Source: CBDCNP01 sp965222425 (GTDB taxonomy: Bacteria; Acidobacteriota; Vicinamibacteria; Marinacidobacterales; DATDRI01). From it: 64,000 bases of DNA. Shown here in pieces: positions 8,910 to 17,929 of this stretch. The position numbers and the translations under genes are program-made. How positions within the stretch are numbered: the stretch's first letter is position 1; every line of letters starts with the position of its first letter. The DNA lies in contig CBDCTW010000017.1 of assembly GCA_965222425.1 (NCBI GenBank), positions 1-64,000 of the forward strand, written 5' to 3'. The notes beneath the pieces were generated by a model. The model was not told the origin of the DNA. It saw only the letters and a list, made by a program, of their open reading frames with translations, and ran no database searches.

Positions 8910-9217
8910 CACCCGCTTAAAAGGTCAAAACAACCAAATTTGGCGGTCGCTGGGCGCTCCGCGGGAGCCAAGGGCTCCGCGGCTCGGCGTGCCACTCACC
9001 CTGCGCGGCCGCTGAGGGCTCTTTTACCCGCACGAAGAGGTTTTTTCCTACAGTCGAGGCATTGCCGTTTTTTTTGGGGGGGGTCTGTCTTGGAGGACAA
9101 GCCTATGGACAGAATGACTTATAGGTTTGGACTCGACGACTGTGCTCCTTCGACCCGGGGGGCATTCTCGGCATCATTTTTGTCTCCCCCACCCAGGGGG
9201 AGAAGCGTACTTTGTTG
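8910..9217. other. Intergenic stretch, 308 bp
   Basis: No gene recognised. It holds GC-rich imperfect repeats of the form CTCCGCGG (8956-8985), then a T8 tract joined to a G8 tract near 9070-9088. The purine-rich segment at about 9195-9205 may be the ribosome site of the following gene. Confidence 0.5.
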
Positions 9218-9620
9218 ATGACATCGATCATCCTGATTGCAGTGGGCCTGAGCGGCGGTCTGTTCTACATCGTGACCCGCTACATGAGCCTGCGCACCGA
9301 GTTCGAACAAGTCAGCTCCGAGGTAGATGCCCTCACGCAGCAAAAAGCAGAGCTTCTCCAGGGATTGGAGCGACAGAAGTTCCTGAGCCGCTTCGTGCGC
9401 GAGCTCCCGCTGCTCACCGAGCAGCTTCACAGTCGGGTCAAAGCGCGCCGAATCCCCGCTATCCTGCTGCAGGTCGTGATCCGAACCTTGGAGCCCCGGC
9501 AAGCGGTGGTCTTGTTGCGCCGCCGGGCCGCGGCGTCCGAGCCCGTGAGAGCCGGACGCCTGACCGTGGCGGCGGTGCATCCCACGACCTCATCCATTAA
9601 GCCCGGGTTTCAGATTAACA
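9218..9620 (+). pseudogene. N-terminal fragment of a membrane-anchored sensor/diguanylate-cyclase-like protein
   Basis: An ATG at 9218 opens a protein with one membrane span (MTSIILIAVGLSGGLFYIVT). A short coiled coil (about 30-55) follows, then the start of a GAF-like domain (ILLQVVIRTLEPRQAVVLL). About 125 residues in, the family-like sequence stops: after VAAVHP the frame simply reads the antisense of the facing amidohydrolase gene. The catalytic part, if there was one, is gone. The GAF and cyclase assignment rests on resemblance to acidobacterial sensors and is uncertain; truncation is clear. Confidence 0.5.
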
Positions 9621-9958
9621 TCGGCGAGGGGGAGTTGGGTCTCGTCGGCGATGCCCCGTAGCAGGCTCATGGCGATGTGACCGTGCGTGTTGACCAGGCC
9701 CGGAATCACCAGATGCCCGGTGGCGTCTACGGTCTCGCGCGCCGGAGGAATTGGTTCCCTGGCCTCGAGCACCGCTTCAATCGTCTCGCCACGAATGACC
9801 ACCGCGCCACCATCTAGGATTCGTCGCCCCGGGTCCATGGTGACTACGGTCCCCCCGCGGATGACGATGTCGGAGCCGCCCGCTTGCGAGTCCGCAGGTG
9901 GGGTTTGGCAAGTAGGCAGCAACAATAAGTACGAAATGACAACTAGGGGTTTTCTCAT
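9590..9958 (-). pseudogene. N-terminal fragment of a cytosine-deaminase-type amidohydrolase
   Basis: Begins with a lipoprotein-like leader (LLLLPTCQTPP). It continues with the beta-sandwich and first metal motif of cyclic amidohydrolases: IVIRGGTVVTMDPGRRILDGGAVVI, then LVIPGLVNTHGHIAMSLLRGIADE. After about 110 residues family similarity ends at LPLADV and a stop follows; the intact enzymes are above 400 residues. The start overlaps the ATPase stop by 4 bp (ATGA), so it was the second gene of that operon. It meets the truncated sensor fragment tail to tail near 9610, so a deletion or rearrangement removed the 3' parts of both. Confidence 0.7.
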
Positions 9959-11751
9959 TCGCTTTCCTCACTTTGGCGCATGCGCATGGTCCGCAGTCGG
10001 TTGATGGCTGCCGCGATTTCATACTTCCGGGGTCGAGCGAAGTTGCCGGGATGATGCCCGGGATGGCGAAAGGGATCGAGGAGATCTAGTCCCTCTTCGT
10101 CGAAGAGGCGGTCCACCTGTTCCAAGACTTCACGGAGGGTACGGTTGGCGTCCATCAACTGCTCCGCCGCAAGGTGAAGGGCGTGTCCGATGGCTCGCGT
10201 CTGGCTCGAGTCCACGAGCTGCTCGGCGGCTCGCAGATCGATCCGCTCCCATCCGAACAGGACGAGGTTTAGCTCTTTGATGTCGATCTTGACGTCGTGC
10301 TTTCCCCGAGAGGGATCGAAGCTTCGCGCCACCGGGATGCGGCCCATGTCGCGGGGTAGGGGGCTCCCCGCCTCGATCAAGCGCTTGGTCGGTTGGGCTT
10401 TCGCGATTTGCTTTGCTTCCTCGGTCACCTCGTGCGGTAGAAAGTCCCTCATCAGCACGACGGTGTCCGCGGAGTCGAAGTAGTCTCCCGAGCCTCCCAT
10501 GACGAGAACCGTGGAGATACCGAGCGTATCGTAGAGCTCGCGCACTCGATCCAGGAATGGCGTGATCGGTTCGTGCTCCTTGTGCACCAGCGCCTGCATC
10601 CGAGAATCCCGAACCATGAAGTTAGTGGCCGAAGTGTCTTCATCCAGAAGAAGTGTCGTGGCGCCGACTTCCAGCGCTTCCATGATGTTGGCCGCCTGAG
10701 AGGTGCTACCACTGGCATCTTCTGTGGAGAAAGCTTGGGTGCTCCGTCCGAGGGGGAGGTTATTAATGAAGGGGCTGATGTTGACCTGCTCCACACGTCT
10801 ACCGTCCTCGGCGCGGATCTTGACCGCATCGCGGTTGGTAACAACGTGCTCCCGGCCGTCTCCGGGGATGTGCGGGTAGACACCTCGCTCGAGTGCTTTG
10901 AGCAGTGTGGACTTGCCATGGTACCCACCGCCCACGATGAGCGTGACACCGCGCGGGATCCCCATTCCGGAGATCGAGTGTGTGGAACCCTCGTTTCCGG
11001 CGACCGCGTGGGGTACGTCGATGGTGACTCTTAGGGAGTCAGGGGCGCGAAAGGCGACCGCTTCCTGCAAGCCGAGGGGTTGGTCGCTGGCACCGCTCTC
11101 GCGCGGGAGACTTGCTCCATCCCCTACGAACGCGATCAGGCCGAGCGTATCGAGCCGCCGGCGAATGTGCTCTTGGTTCTCGATACAATGGACGAATTCC
11201 CGTCCCTCCTCTTGTGGCACGCTCTTCCAGAGTAAGGACCGCTCGAGCACTTTGGGCAGCTCGCGGCACAGGATGGCTTCCGCCTGGCGTCCTAGAATGT
11301 TGCGTCCTGCCGCGGGAAGACCGACTTGGATGCGTGCCTCGACCCAGTCCGGCGTCACGCGGAGGGCGGCGCGCTCGAGAACCTCTTGTCCTCCTACGTC
11401 GATGGTAACGATGCCGCTCTTGCCGGTCCCACGCCTGCCCTTCACCTCGCGTCGGATGGCACTATGCACTTCTCGGCAGAGAAAATCCTGCAGGGCCAGT
11501 CGGCGGATAGGGTTTTCGAAGAGGGCCGGCGGGACCTGGGACAATCCTTGCGGTACTCGCAGCCTCACCTTGCTCGGGGCAGCGAAGGGGTCGCCCTGAA
11601 CGTGGTCGATGTGGAGCGTCCATCCCTTAGCCTGGCCCTCGGTCTGGCCCTCAGCCTGGCCCTCGTATGTACCCGCGATCTCCTTATATGCCTTGTAGCC
11701 GCGCCCATCGATTCGATCGAGAAGCAAGTGAAGATCGTTCAGCGTCGGCAT
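9955..11751 (-). CDS. ABC-class ATPase (PF09818 family)
   Basis: A 598-residue soluble ATPase of the predicted ABC-class family. The Walker A motif is VGGGYHGKSTLL (about 273-284). An ABC-signature-like segment is SGSTSQAANIMEALE (about 348-361). Walker B is TTLLLDEDTSATNFM (about 366-379). No membrane segments are seen, and the family is not a transporter; a eukaryotic homologue (MRB1590) acts in RNA editing, so nucleic-acid work is possible. Residues 30-42 hold a short tandem repeat (EGQAEGQTEGQ), coded by three near-identical 12-bp units, probably a slippage expansion. It is coupled by ATGA overlap to the downstream amidohydrolase remnant. Confidence 0.85.
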   Translation of the reverse strand: MPTLNDLHLLLDRIDGRGYKAYKEIAGTYEGQAEGQTEGQAKGWTLHIDHVQGDPFAAPSKVRLRVPQGLSQVPPALFENPIRRLALQDFLCREVHSAIRREVKGRRGTGKSGIVTIDVGGQEVLERAALRVTPDWVEARIQVGLPAAGRNILGRQAEAILCRELPKVLERSLLWKSVPQEEGREFVHCIENQEHIRRRLDTLGLIAFVGDGASLPRESGASDQPLGLQEAVAFRAPDSLRVTIDVPHAVAGNEGSTHSISGMGIPRGVTLIVGGGYHGKSTLLKALERGVYPHIPGDGREHVVTNRDAVKIRAEDGRRVEQVNISPFINNLPLGRSTQAFSTEDASGSTSQAANIMEALEVGATTLLLDEDTSATNFMVRDSRMQALVHKEHEPITPFLDRVRELYDTLGISTVLVMGGSGDYFDSADTVVLMRDFLPHEVTEEAKQIAKAQPTKRLIEAGSPLPRDMGRIPVARSFDPSRGKHDVKIDIKELNLVLFGWERIDLRAAEQLVDSSQTRAIGHALHLAAEQLMDANRTLREVLEQVDRLFDEEGLDLLDPFRHPGHHPGNFARPRKYEIAAAINRLRTMRMRQSEESE

Positions 11752-11765
11752 GTATGCCGGACAGT

Positions 11766-13419
11766 TTACTGGAATTCGACGGCGCCAGCCTCCTCCGCGT
11801 TCGTCAGGTATTGCTCGACCATCGCGAGCGACGCGTCTCCATAATAGAAGGAGCCAACCGATTGAGTCTGTGCGCTCAACGCCCGGAAGATGTCGACGAC
11901 GCTTCGCTTCCCGTCCACGAAGTTCAAGACTTCCTCTCGCATGAAAGGATGAAGCCCCGGTACTGGCCTGGTCTGACTCGAGGACTTCAGGTACTCACCG
12001 ATGGTTCCTATTTTGCGAGGAATCTTTTGGTTCAGTTCTTCCTCTTTGGGAGTCAGTTCCAAGGACGGCGGCGAGCCGCCCCCGGATGTGGCGCGATAAA
12101 CTCCGTCGAGCAGCGCGATCCACTCGCTCTCCCTTTGCCCAAGCGAGTCGGCCATCGTCTCGATCATTCTGCTCGCTTCACTTCCCGCCGGTCCGGACCG
12201 CTAGAAACGCCGTGTTACCCTGAATCAAGGACTGGGCGATCGACTCCACCACGTCGCTCAGATAGCTCGGCATCGAGTTAGGAGTGCGCGTGATCATTTG
12301 GACACGGTTTCCGTACGATTGGTTCGCTCCGACCATGTCCTGATTGATGTTGACCAACATCTGTTCGCGCTCTTCGGGATGATCCACGAAGTAGCGATAC
12401 TCGCTCGAAATTTCCGCCGCCCACCAAAAGCGAATATCGCGGCGCGGGCGAGGGAGGCGTCCTTCATCTATAACCTTCTTGATCACGCGAGCGATCTCAA
12501 GGAGGTTCACGCAACCACTACCGTCGTCGTTGGCCGAGGGTTTTTCCTCCTGCAAATGGGCGGTCAGAACGATGTCCTGGTCGTGGATCTCGCTTCCGGG
12601 AATGACGTACTCGACCATCTCCATCCAGGGCTCGGGATCGACTCTAGATTCCACCCGCGCTCTCAGGACGACTTTTCGCGGTTCGACAACGCCCATATTG
12701 AAGACGTCCTCGGTCAAACCGCCGTTGACTAGTTTTTGTAACCAAATCCCCGTGCGGGGCGAGATCATGAACGCGAACGTGGGTTCCTGTTCGCCGCCCC
12801 CGAAACCTTCCATGAGCCCGATGGAAACCCGGTCCGCTCCTTCGATGATTGGGTGGACGCGGCTCGACCATGATGAAATGACGCCCAAGGCGCCGCGTTT
12901 CCAAACGGCCTCTGCCATGACCAGTGGTGTCACGCCCGATGCGAGGACGAGCTTGCCCTCGACTTCCTTCCCTTCATAGTCCGCGTCGGTCGTGCCGTCG
13001 CCCACGTCGACCAGCTCGGCGGTGACATCGGCCGGCCGCGAATGGTCGGCGAGTGCCGTCGCCACTTCCCAGTTATCGGCCAGCTTGATCTCCTCCGGCT
13101 CCACCATCCAGAGCTCGGAGTGTCCGGGGCTCCAGGCCGGCTGGTTGCTTTCCTGGCGGATGAGCCCGATGCCTTCGAGCCCGTACTCCTGGGCCTTCTC
13201 CACGATGAACTGTGCGGCGTTGTGGAACCCCTGGGAGCCTCCCGGCCGGTGGTATCGCGTCACAACCTTCAAGTTGTCCTTGGCGATGTCTCCCGAGAGG
13301 TCGTTGTTGAGTAGCCGGAACGTCTCTTCGTCGACGAACGTCGAGTCCTGAGCGGAAACACCGGCCCCATGCAAACAGCCGATAAAGACGAGAGCGGTAG
13401 ACAGCATCAGTTTCTTCAA
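11766..13419 (-). pseudogene. M28-family zinc peptidase, frameshifted with missing C-terminal catalytic segment
   Basis: The 413-residue front part (12178-13419) has a signal peptide (residues 1-23). It carries an M28 catalytic half with LTAHLQEEKPSANDDGSG (His and bridging Asp), WWAAEISSEYR (catalytic Glu) and NINQDMVG (Asp). It stops at AVRTGGK. A second frame (133 residues, 11766-12167) carries the C-terminal helical tail typical of long acidobacterial M28 proteins (DGKRSVVDIFRALSAQ and GDASLAMVEQYL). Between them the frame shifts. The region expected to hold the last zinc His (usually in a YHT/YHS segment) is absent, so part of the gene was deleted. The product is unlikely to be active. 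Confidence 0.72.
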
Positions 13420-13495
13420 TGTGCTCTCCTTGGAAAGGTTCCACAGGATAGGAGTACGCGATTCTTGGAGGAAAGGCTCGAAACGAGCGAGTCAG

Positions 13496-14872
13496 TCAGG
13501 AACGCTCCTCACCGCGCGCTGGCCCAGCTAGTTTTAACTCGGAATCCTCGGCCTTGGCAACGCGACGCCCCTCTTCGACGTCCACCCGGCTCAGGAAAAA
13601 CATGCCGCTGGCAAAGAATAAGATGAGAGAGAGGATGCCGAGGCGGCTTCCCCCGGCGAGCTGGCTCACGACCGCGAACACGAGGGGCCCGATGATGTTG
13701 CCGAACTTTCCGCTGATGCTATAGAAGCCGAAGAACTCGGACGATTTTCCTCGCGGCACCATCGCCGCAAAGAGAGAGCGGCTCAAGGCCTGGCTTCCTC
13801 CCTGAACCATGGCCACGGCACAAGCGAGTACCCAGAAGTGCGTGGCGGTGGTCATGAAATAGCCCAAGATTGAAATGCCGGTGTAAACGAAGAGCGCGAT
13901 ATAGAGACCATTCTTGGCCCCGATGCGGGCTGCCAGAGCGCCGTAGGCAAACGTGAAAGGAATACCCATGAACTGAACGAGGAGCAGCGCCCCGATCAGA
14001 TGAGTCCGGCCAATCCCGATCTCGGCACCGTAGATCGTTGCCATCTTGATGATGGTCATGATGCCGTCGTTGTAGAGCCAAAACGCGATGAGAAAGGTAA
14101 AGATCTGCCGATGCTTGCGAATTTCTTTGAAGGTTTCGATGACGCGGCTGAGACCTACCTGGAAGGGATTCATCTTGAGGAGCTCGTCTTGCTCCAGTCG
14201 ACGCGGCGGCTCGGGGACGGTGCGGAAAAGCGGGATGGCGAAGATCGCCCACCACAGACCCACGCTGGCGAAGGCGAATTTGGAGGCTTGGTTGTAATCC
14301 GTCAAACCGAACTTTTCAGGCCAGGTGATCCACGCGAGCTGAAAGGCGAGCAGTAGTCCTCCGCCCATGTAACCGATGGCGTAGCCCGCCGTCGATACGC
14401 GATCGACTTCGTCGGATTTCGCCACGTGCGGAAGGAGAGACTCGTAAAATACGTTGCCGGCGGCGAAGCCGATGTTGCCGACGATGAAGACGGCGGAAGC
14501 GAACAGCCATTGTCCTTCGCCGGTGAAGGAAAGAAGGAAAGAGCCCAGCACTCCTATGCCGGCGAAACCGGCGAGGAACTTCTTTTTTGCGCCCAGGTAG
14601 TCGGCCGTCGCGCCCAGAACCGGCGAGATGAGGGCGATGATGACGAGCGCCACGGTCTGCGTATAACCCCAGTAGACCGTGCGAAGGTTCTCCGGCAACG
14701 AGCTGGCGGCGTACCCGTGGTAGAAGATGGGCAGCACGGCCGCCATGATGGTGGTTGCGAAGGCCGAGTTGGCCCAGTCGTACATCGCCCAGGCTCGCAG
14801 CTCGCGACGGTGGAGACCGAGGGTTTCGAGCCAGGAAAGACGATTGGCTGTGGGAGGCACGATGCGGCTCAT
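13496..14872 (-). CDS. UMF1-family MFS transporter (Atg22-like)
   Basis: A 458-residue membrane protein with about 12 hydrophobic spans. The opening RAWAMYDWANSAFATTIMAAVLPIFY is a hallmark of the UMF1/Atg22-like branch of the major facilitator superfamily. PVLGATADYLGAKKKFL is the MFS loop 2-3 motif. The second half begins near IFTFLIAFWLYNDGIMTIIKMATIYG. Substrates of this branch in bacteria are unknown; yeast Atg22 exports amino acids from the vacuole. It stands 76 bp downstream of the peptidase start with no obvious operon partner. Confidence 0.85.
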   Translation of the reverse strand: MSRIVPPTANRLSWLETLGLHRRELRAWAMYDWANSAFATTIMAAVLPIFYHGYAASSLPENLRTVYWGYTQTVALVIIALISPVLGATADYLGAKKKFLAGFAGIGVLGSFLLSFTGEGQWLFASAVFIVGNIGFAAGNVFYESLLPHVAKSDEVDRVSTAGYAIGYMGGGLLLAFQLAWITWPEKFGLTDYNQASKFAFASVGLWWAIFAIPLFRTVPEPPRRLEQDELLKMNPFQVGLSRVIETFKEIRKHRQIFTFLIAFWLYNDGIMTIIKMATIYGAEIGIGRTHLIGALLLVQFMGIPFTFAYGALAARIGAKNGLYIALFVYTGISILGYFMTTATHFWVLACAVAMVQGGSQALSRSLFAAMVPRGKSSEFFGFYSISGKFGNIIGPLVFAVVSQLAGGSRLGILSLILFFASGMFFLSRVDVEEGRRVAKAEDSELKLAGPARGEERS

Positions 14873-14932
14873 GCTACCAGATCCCAGTGACGCGGGCCTC
14901 TGTTACAATCGCCGCGCATCCGGAGGCAATCG

Positions 14933-16159
14933 ATGACGCGGGACGGGCGAAGAAAATTTTTCGGCGTACTCGGTTCGAGCACGTTGGGCATGTATTTCTG
15001 GGGTGTAAAGGGATTTCCGCCTGCAAATGTGGTCCTGGCTCAGGAGGCCGACCCCCCGACCATGGAGACCATCAAAGGTAAAGTCGGGCTCACCGTTCTG
15101 AGCGACCGCCCGCTCACCGCCGAGACGCCGGTGACCCTCCTCGACGATGAGGTGACCCCCAACTCACGCCATTTCGTACGCAACAACGGTCGTATTCCCG
15201 AGCGTGCCCGTACCGGCGATCTTTCTGACTGGACCCTCACGGTCGATGGCGAGGTCGAAACACCGCTCACGCTAGGGCTTGATGAGCTGAAGCAGCGTTT
15301 CGAGCATCGCGAGGCGTCGCTGGTTATCGAATGCGCGGGTAACGGCCGTGCCGGGCATCACCCGCCTGCCTCCGGCAATCAGTGGACGCTCGGTGCGGTC
15401 GGGTGTGCGAACTACACGGGGGCGCGCCTCAAAGATGTTCTCCAAGAGGTGCGTTTGAAGTCGACAGCGGTTTTCGTCGCTTACTACGGCGAAGACCTTC
15501 ACTTGAGCGGTGACGCCGAAAGGGTGCCCATCTCGCGTGGCGTCCCGATCGAAAAAGCGCTCGACGAGAACACGCTGCTGGCGTGGGAAATGAACGGCGT
15601 GCCCTTGCCGCCCGAGCACGGGTTCCCTCTACGTCTGGTGGCACCGGGCTGGCCGGGCTCCACATCCGGTAAGTGGCTGCGCCGGCTTTGGGTCCGAGAC
15701 CGGGAGCACGACGGTCCCAAGATGACCGGGCACTCCTACCGCGTGCCCAAGTATCCGGTCGCGCCTGGTACCGAAGTTCCAGAAGAAGACATGAAGATAA
15801 TCGAGGCCATGCCGGTGAAGTCCATCATCACCCGGCCGGAGACGGGAGTGGAGCTTCGATTCGGCGAGTCGCTCGCATTAAGAGGGCACGCCTGGTGCGG
15901 CGATGGACCGGTCAAGGAAATGCACGTGAGTTTCGACTTCGCTACCACATGGACGCGAACCTCACTCGCCGAACCCAGTAATCCTTTCGCCTGGCAACGG
16001 TGGGAGGCGACCCTCGAGTTTCCCACGCCTGGCTATTACGAAGTCTGGGCCCGCGCGACCGACCACCGGGGCCGACAGCAGCCCATGGTGGTCCCTGGTT
16101 GGAATCCACGAGGCTATCTAAATAACGCCATGCAGCGGATCTCGGTGCGGGTGTCCTGA
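14933..16159 (+). CDS. Sulfite-oxidase-family molybdopterin enzyme (SorA-like), Tat exported
   Basis: A 408-residue oxidoreductase. The N-terminus (RDGRRKFFGVLGSS) carries a twin-arginine signal. The Moco ligand is C134 in LVIECAGNGRAG. The substrate pocket segment HGFPLRLVAPGWPGSTSGKW is also typical of the family. The C-terminal third is the Mo-co dimerisation Ig-like domain (about 275-408). A ribosome site GGAGG sits 7 nt before the ATG. The next gene, 4 bp downstream, is a small c-type cytochrome, matching the SorA-SorB periplasmic sulfite dehydrogenase arrangement. It probably oxidises sulfite to sulfate, passing electrons to the cytochrome; other substrates are possible. Confidence 0.88.
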   Translation: MTRDGRRKFFGVLGSSTLGMYFWGVKGFPPANVVLAQEADPPTMETIKGKVGLTVLSDRPLTAETPVTLLDDEVTPNSRHFVRNNGRIPERARTGDLSDWTLTVDGEVETPLTLGLDELKQRFEHREASLVIECAGNGRAGHHPPASGNQWTLGAVGCANYTGARLKDVLQEVRLKSTAVFVAYYGEDLHLSGDAERVPISRGVPIEKALDENTLLAWEMNGVPLPPEHGFPLRLVAPGWPGSTSGKWLRRLWVRDREHDGPKMTGHSYRVPKYPVAPGTEVPEEDMKIIEAMPVKSIITRPETGVELRFGESLALRGHAWCGDGPVKEMHVSFDFATTWTRTSLAEPSNPFAWQRWEATLEFPTPGYYEVWARATDHRGRQQPMVVPGWNPRGYLNNAMQRISVRVS

Positions 16160-16163
16160 CTAG

Positions 16164-16595
16164 ATGATGCAAAAAGTCCTCGTCGTCGCGGTCGCGATAA
16201 TTCTGCTCGTCGTCGGAATCGTCGCCTTACTCGAGCCTCTTTCTGCTCAGCCTGCCCAGCCAGCCCAGCCAGCCCAGCCAGCGCAGCTAGCCCAGGATGC
16301 AGACGAGGATCTCCTGCACGGTCTGAAGCCCGGCGAAGGTCGACAGCTGACTCTGACGTACTGCGCGCTCTGCCACTCGGCGACGCTCGTCGTCTCTTAC
16401 CGCACGACTCGCGAAGGCTGGGACGAGGTCATTACTCGGATGCAGAAGGAAGAAGGCCTTTGGTTGTTTTCCATCGAAGATCGGACGGCGCTACTCGATT
16501 ACCTCGAAGCGACACAAGGCCCGATGGACTCGGAAGAGCCGGTCAGGGTAACTCCCTGGGCCGAGCCTCTGTACAAGCCCAACCCTATCTGGTAA
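16164..16595 (+). CDS. Small c-type cytochrome (SorB-like electron acceptor)
   Basis: A 143-residue exported monohaem cytochrome. The hydrophobic anchor or signal covers residues 3-24. The haem site is C67-A-L-C70-H71, and a likely distal Met lies in VITRMQKEEGLW. Between the signal and haem domain is an A-Q-P tandem linker (about residues 28-44). It is coded by a 9-bp direct repeat at about 16247-16290 and likely prone to slippage. It directly follows the sulfite-oxidase-like gene, which it probably serves. Confidence 0.83.
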   Translation: MMQKVLVVAVAIILLVVGIVALLEPLSAQPAQPAQPAQPAQLAQDADEDLLHGLKPGEGRQLTLTYCALCHSATLVVSYRTTREGWDEVITRMQKEEGLWLFSIEDRTALLDYLEATQGPMDSEEPVRVTPWAEPLYKPNPIW

Positions 16596-17006
16596 GGCAA
16601 CGCTCCAGCCTTCTACTTCTCCTTTCAAAGACTCGATCGCTTTGGGAATGGGGCTGGATTTACGGCCGATCTAGTCCATGAGTTTCTATCCTCTCGAGTG
16701 CCCCAAAGTATCAATGTCCCCCAGTGCTTCAATGCTTGAGATTGACGTATAAATATATATATTTCATATGCTTATAATGATAATCCGCCCGCCGCTTCTC
16801 GGCGAGGTTGACGAATCGCCGAGTGGAGGCGATAATGACTCGTCCCCAATCAAGAAGTGACTCGTTCCTTATAATTCTGATTTTACGGAAGACGGCATCG
16901 TTCTTGCGAGAGTCGCTTTGGCTCTTGAAACGAGGCACGAGGCAAATTGGCTTCGACGTCGAATAGCAGCATGATAACGCCTCTATCTTGATACCGGAGG
17001 TTCTGG
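16596..17006. other. Intergenic stretch, 411 bp, with AT-rich island
   Basis: No convincing gene. Positions about 16735-16785 are strikingly AT-rich (TATAAATATATATATTTC) compared with the surrounding GC-rich DNA. They could include a promoter or be foreign sequence. A minus-strand frame of 69 residues at 16729-16938 has no recognisable family. Confidence 0.5.
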
Positions 17007-17858
17007 GTGGCAGCCCGGAGAAGAGCGGAGAGCAAAGTTTTCAGTCTTGCGGAAAGGAAGCTTCTGGAGCCGAAGAAGCGGACATCGGGTTCGAGAAAGC
17101 CGCAAAGAAAAGATGGTTGGCAGTCGATCGCGCTGGTGTGTCTTTTGCTTCTCCTCCTGACGACGAGTGTCGTGGCCTTGTACGCGTTCCACGTGGTGGC
17201 GACGCTGCGTGAAGACACCGACGAGATGATGGCGCAAGTAGAGTCGAGAATGCAGAAGCTCGCCTCCGCGGCCGATTCGATTCCAAACGGCAGCAGATGT
17301 TGCTGGGGATCCGCGACGCGATCATGGAAGCCAATCCGAAGATCGGCCTCAACCAGGCCTACCAGTATTCGGACTGGATCCTGACGGCGAGCGAAAAGTA
17401 TCCGTCTTTGGACCCGGTCATGTTCCTCGCGATTGGCCTTGTGGAGAGCGGTTACAAGAGCAACGCCGTCAGCGGTGCCAACGCCCAGGGTCTCTACCAG
17501 ATCTGGCCATCCACCGGGAGAATGCTGGCGAGGGTCAGGGGGTGGGACTACACCGAGGACATGCTGTTCGACCCCGAGAAGAACACGGAGTTGGCCGCCC
17601 TTTACTTGGACATTCTTTTTTTCTGCCTACAACGACGAACGACTGGTCCTCGCCGAATACAATGGCGGTCCTTTGAACGCCGGCTACTTTCGGGCTGGCA
17701 CTGGTCGCGTCGTATCAGAAACTCGTCAGTACGTCGCCAAAGTTCTCGATGCTTACGAAGGACTGAAGAAACGGTTCGAGCGCGGCTCCTATGACCCAGG
17801 GAGCCCGATCGTCCCAATAAGAGATGAGAGAAAGAAGGCTCAGCTGATTAGCCAATAG
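17007..17858 (+). pseudogene. Lytic transglycosylase (SLT domain), two frameshifts
   Basis: Three overlapping frames together give one membrane-anchored lytic transglycosylase. Frame 1 (from 17007) gives the basic N-terminus, a membrane span (SIALVCLLLLLLTTSVVALYAF) and a coiled coil. Near 17288 reading must shift to continue as RQQMLLGIRDAIMEANPK. The SLT core FLAIGLVESGYKSNAVSGANAQGLYQIWP follows, with the catalytic Glu in VESGY. Near 17622, at a T7 tract, a second shift leads to YNDERLVLAEYNGGPLNAGYF, the family's closing motif. Both shifts are single-base events, so sequencing error is possible, especially at the T7 run. If error, this is an intact cell-wall enzyme. Confidence 0.72.
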
Positions 17859-17926
17859 GCCTAGTAGGGCACCCAAGGCGATGCCGACGCCGATTCCTGT
17901 GAATGTTGTCGCGCGCTCTTTTGTCA
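17715..17926 (-). CDS. Possible small glycine-zipper membrane protein
   Basis: A 70-residue frame starting MTKERATTFTGIGVGIALG. It has one glycine-zipper-like hydrophobic span and lies 3 bp downstream of the aminotransferase stop on the same strand. Most of it is antisense to the end of the lytic transglycosylase, so it may be a shadow. No family recognised. Confidence 0.25.
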
Positions 17927-17929
17927 TTC

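Noticed and set aside
16247..16290. 9-bp tandem array as a CRISPR or minisatellite locus
   Set aside because: It is in frame within the small cytochrome and codes an A-Q-P linker.
16729..16938. 69-codon minus-strand frame in an AT-rich island
   Set aside because: No recognisable family, no ribosome site and biased composition; kept only as intergenic description.
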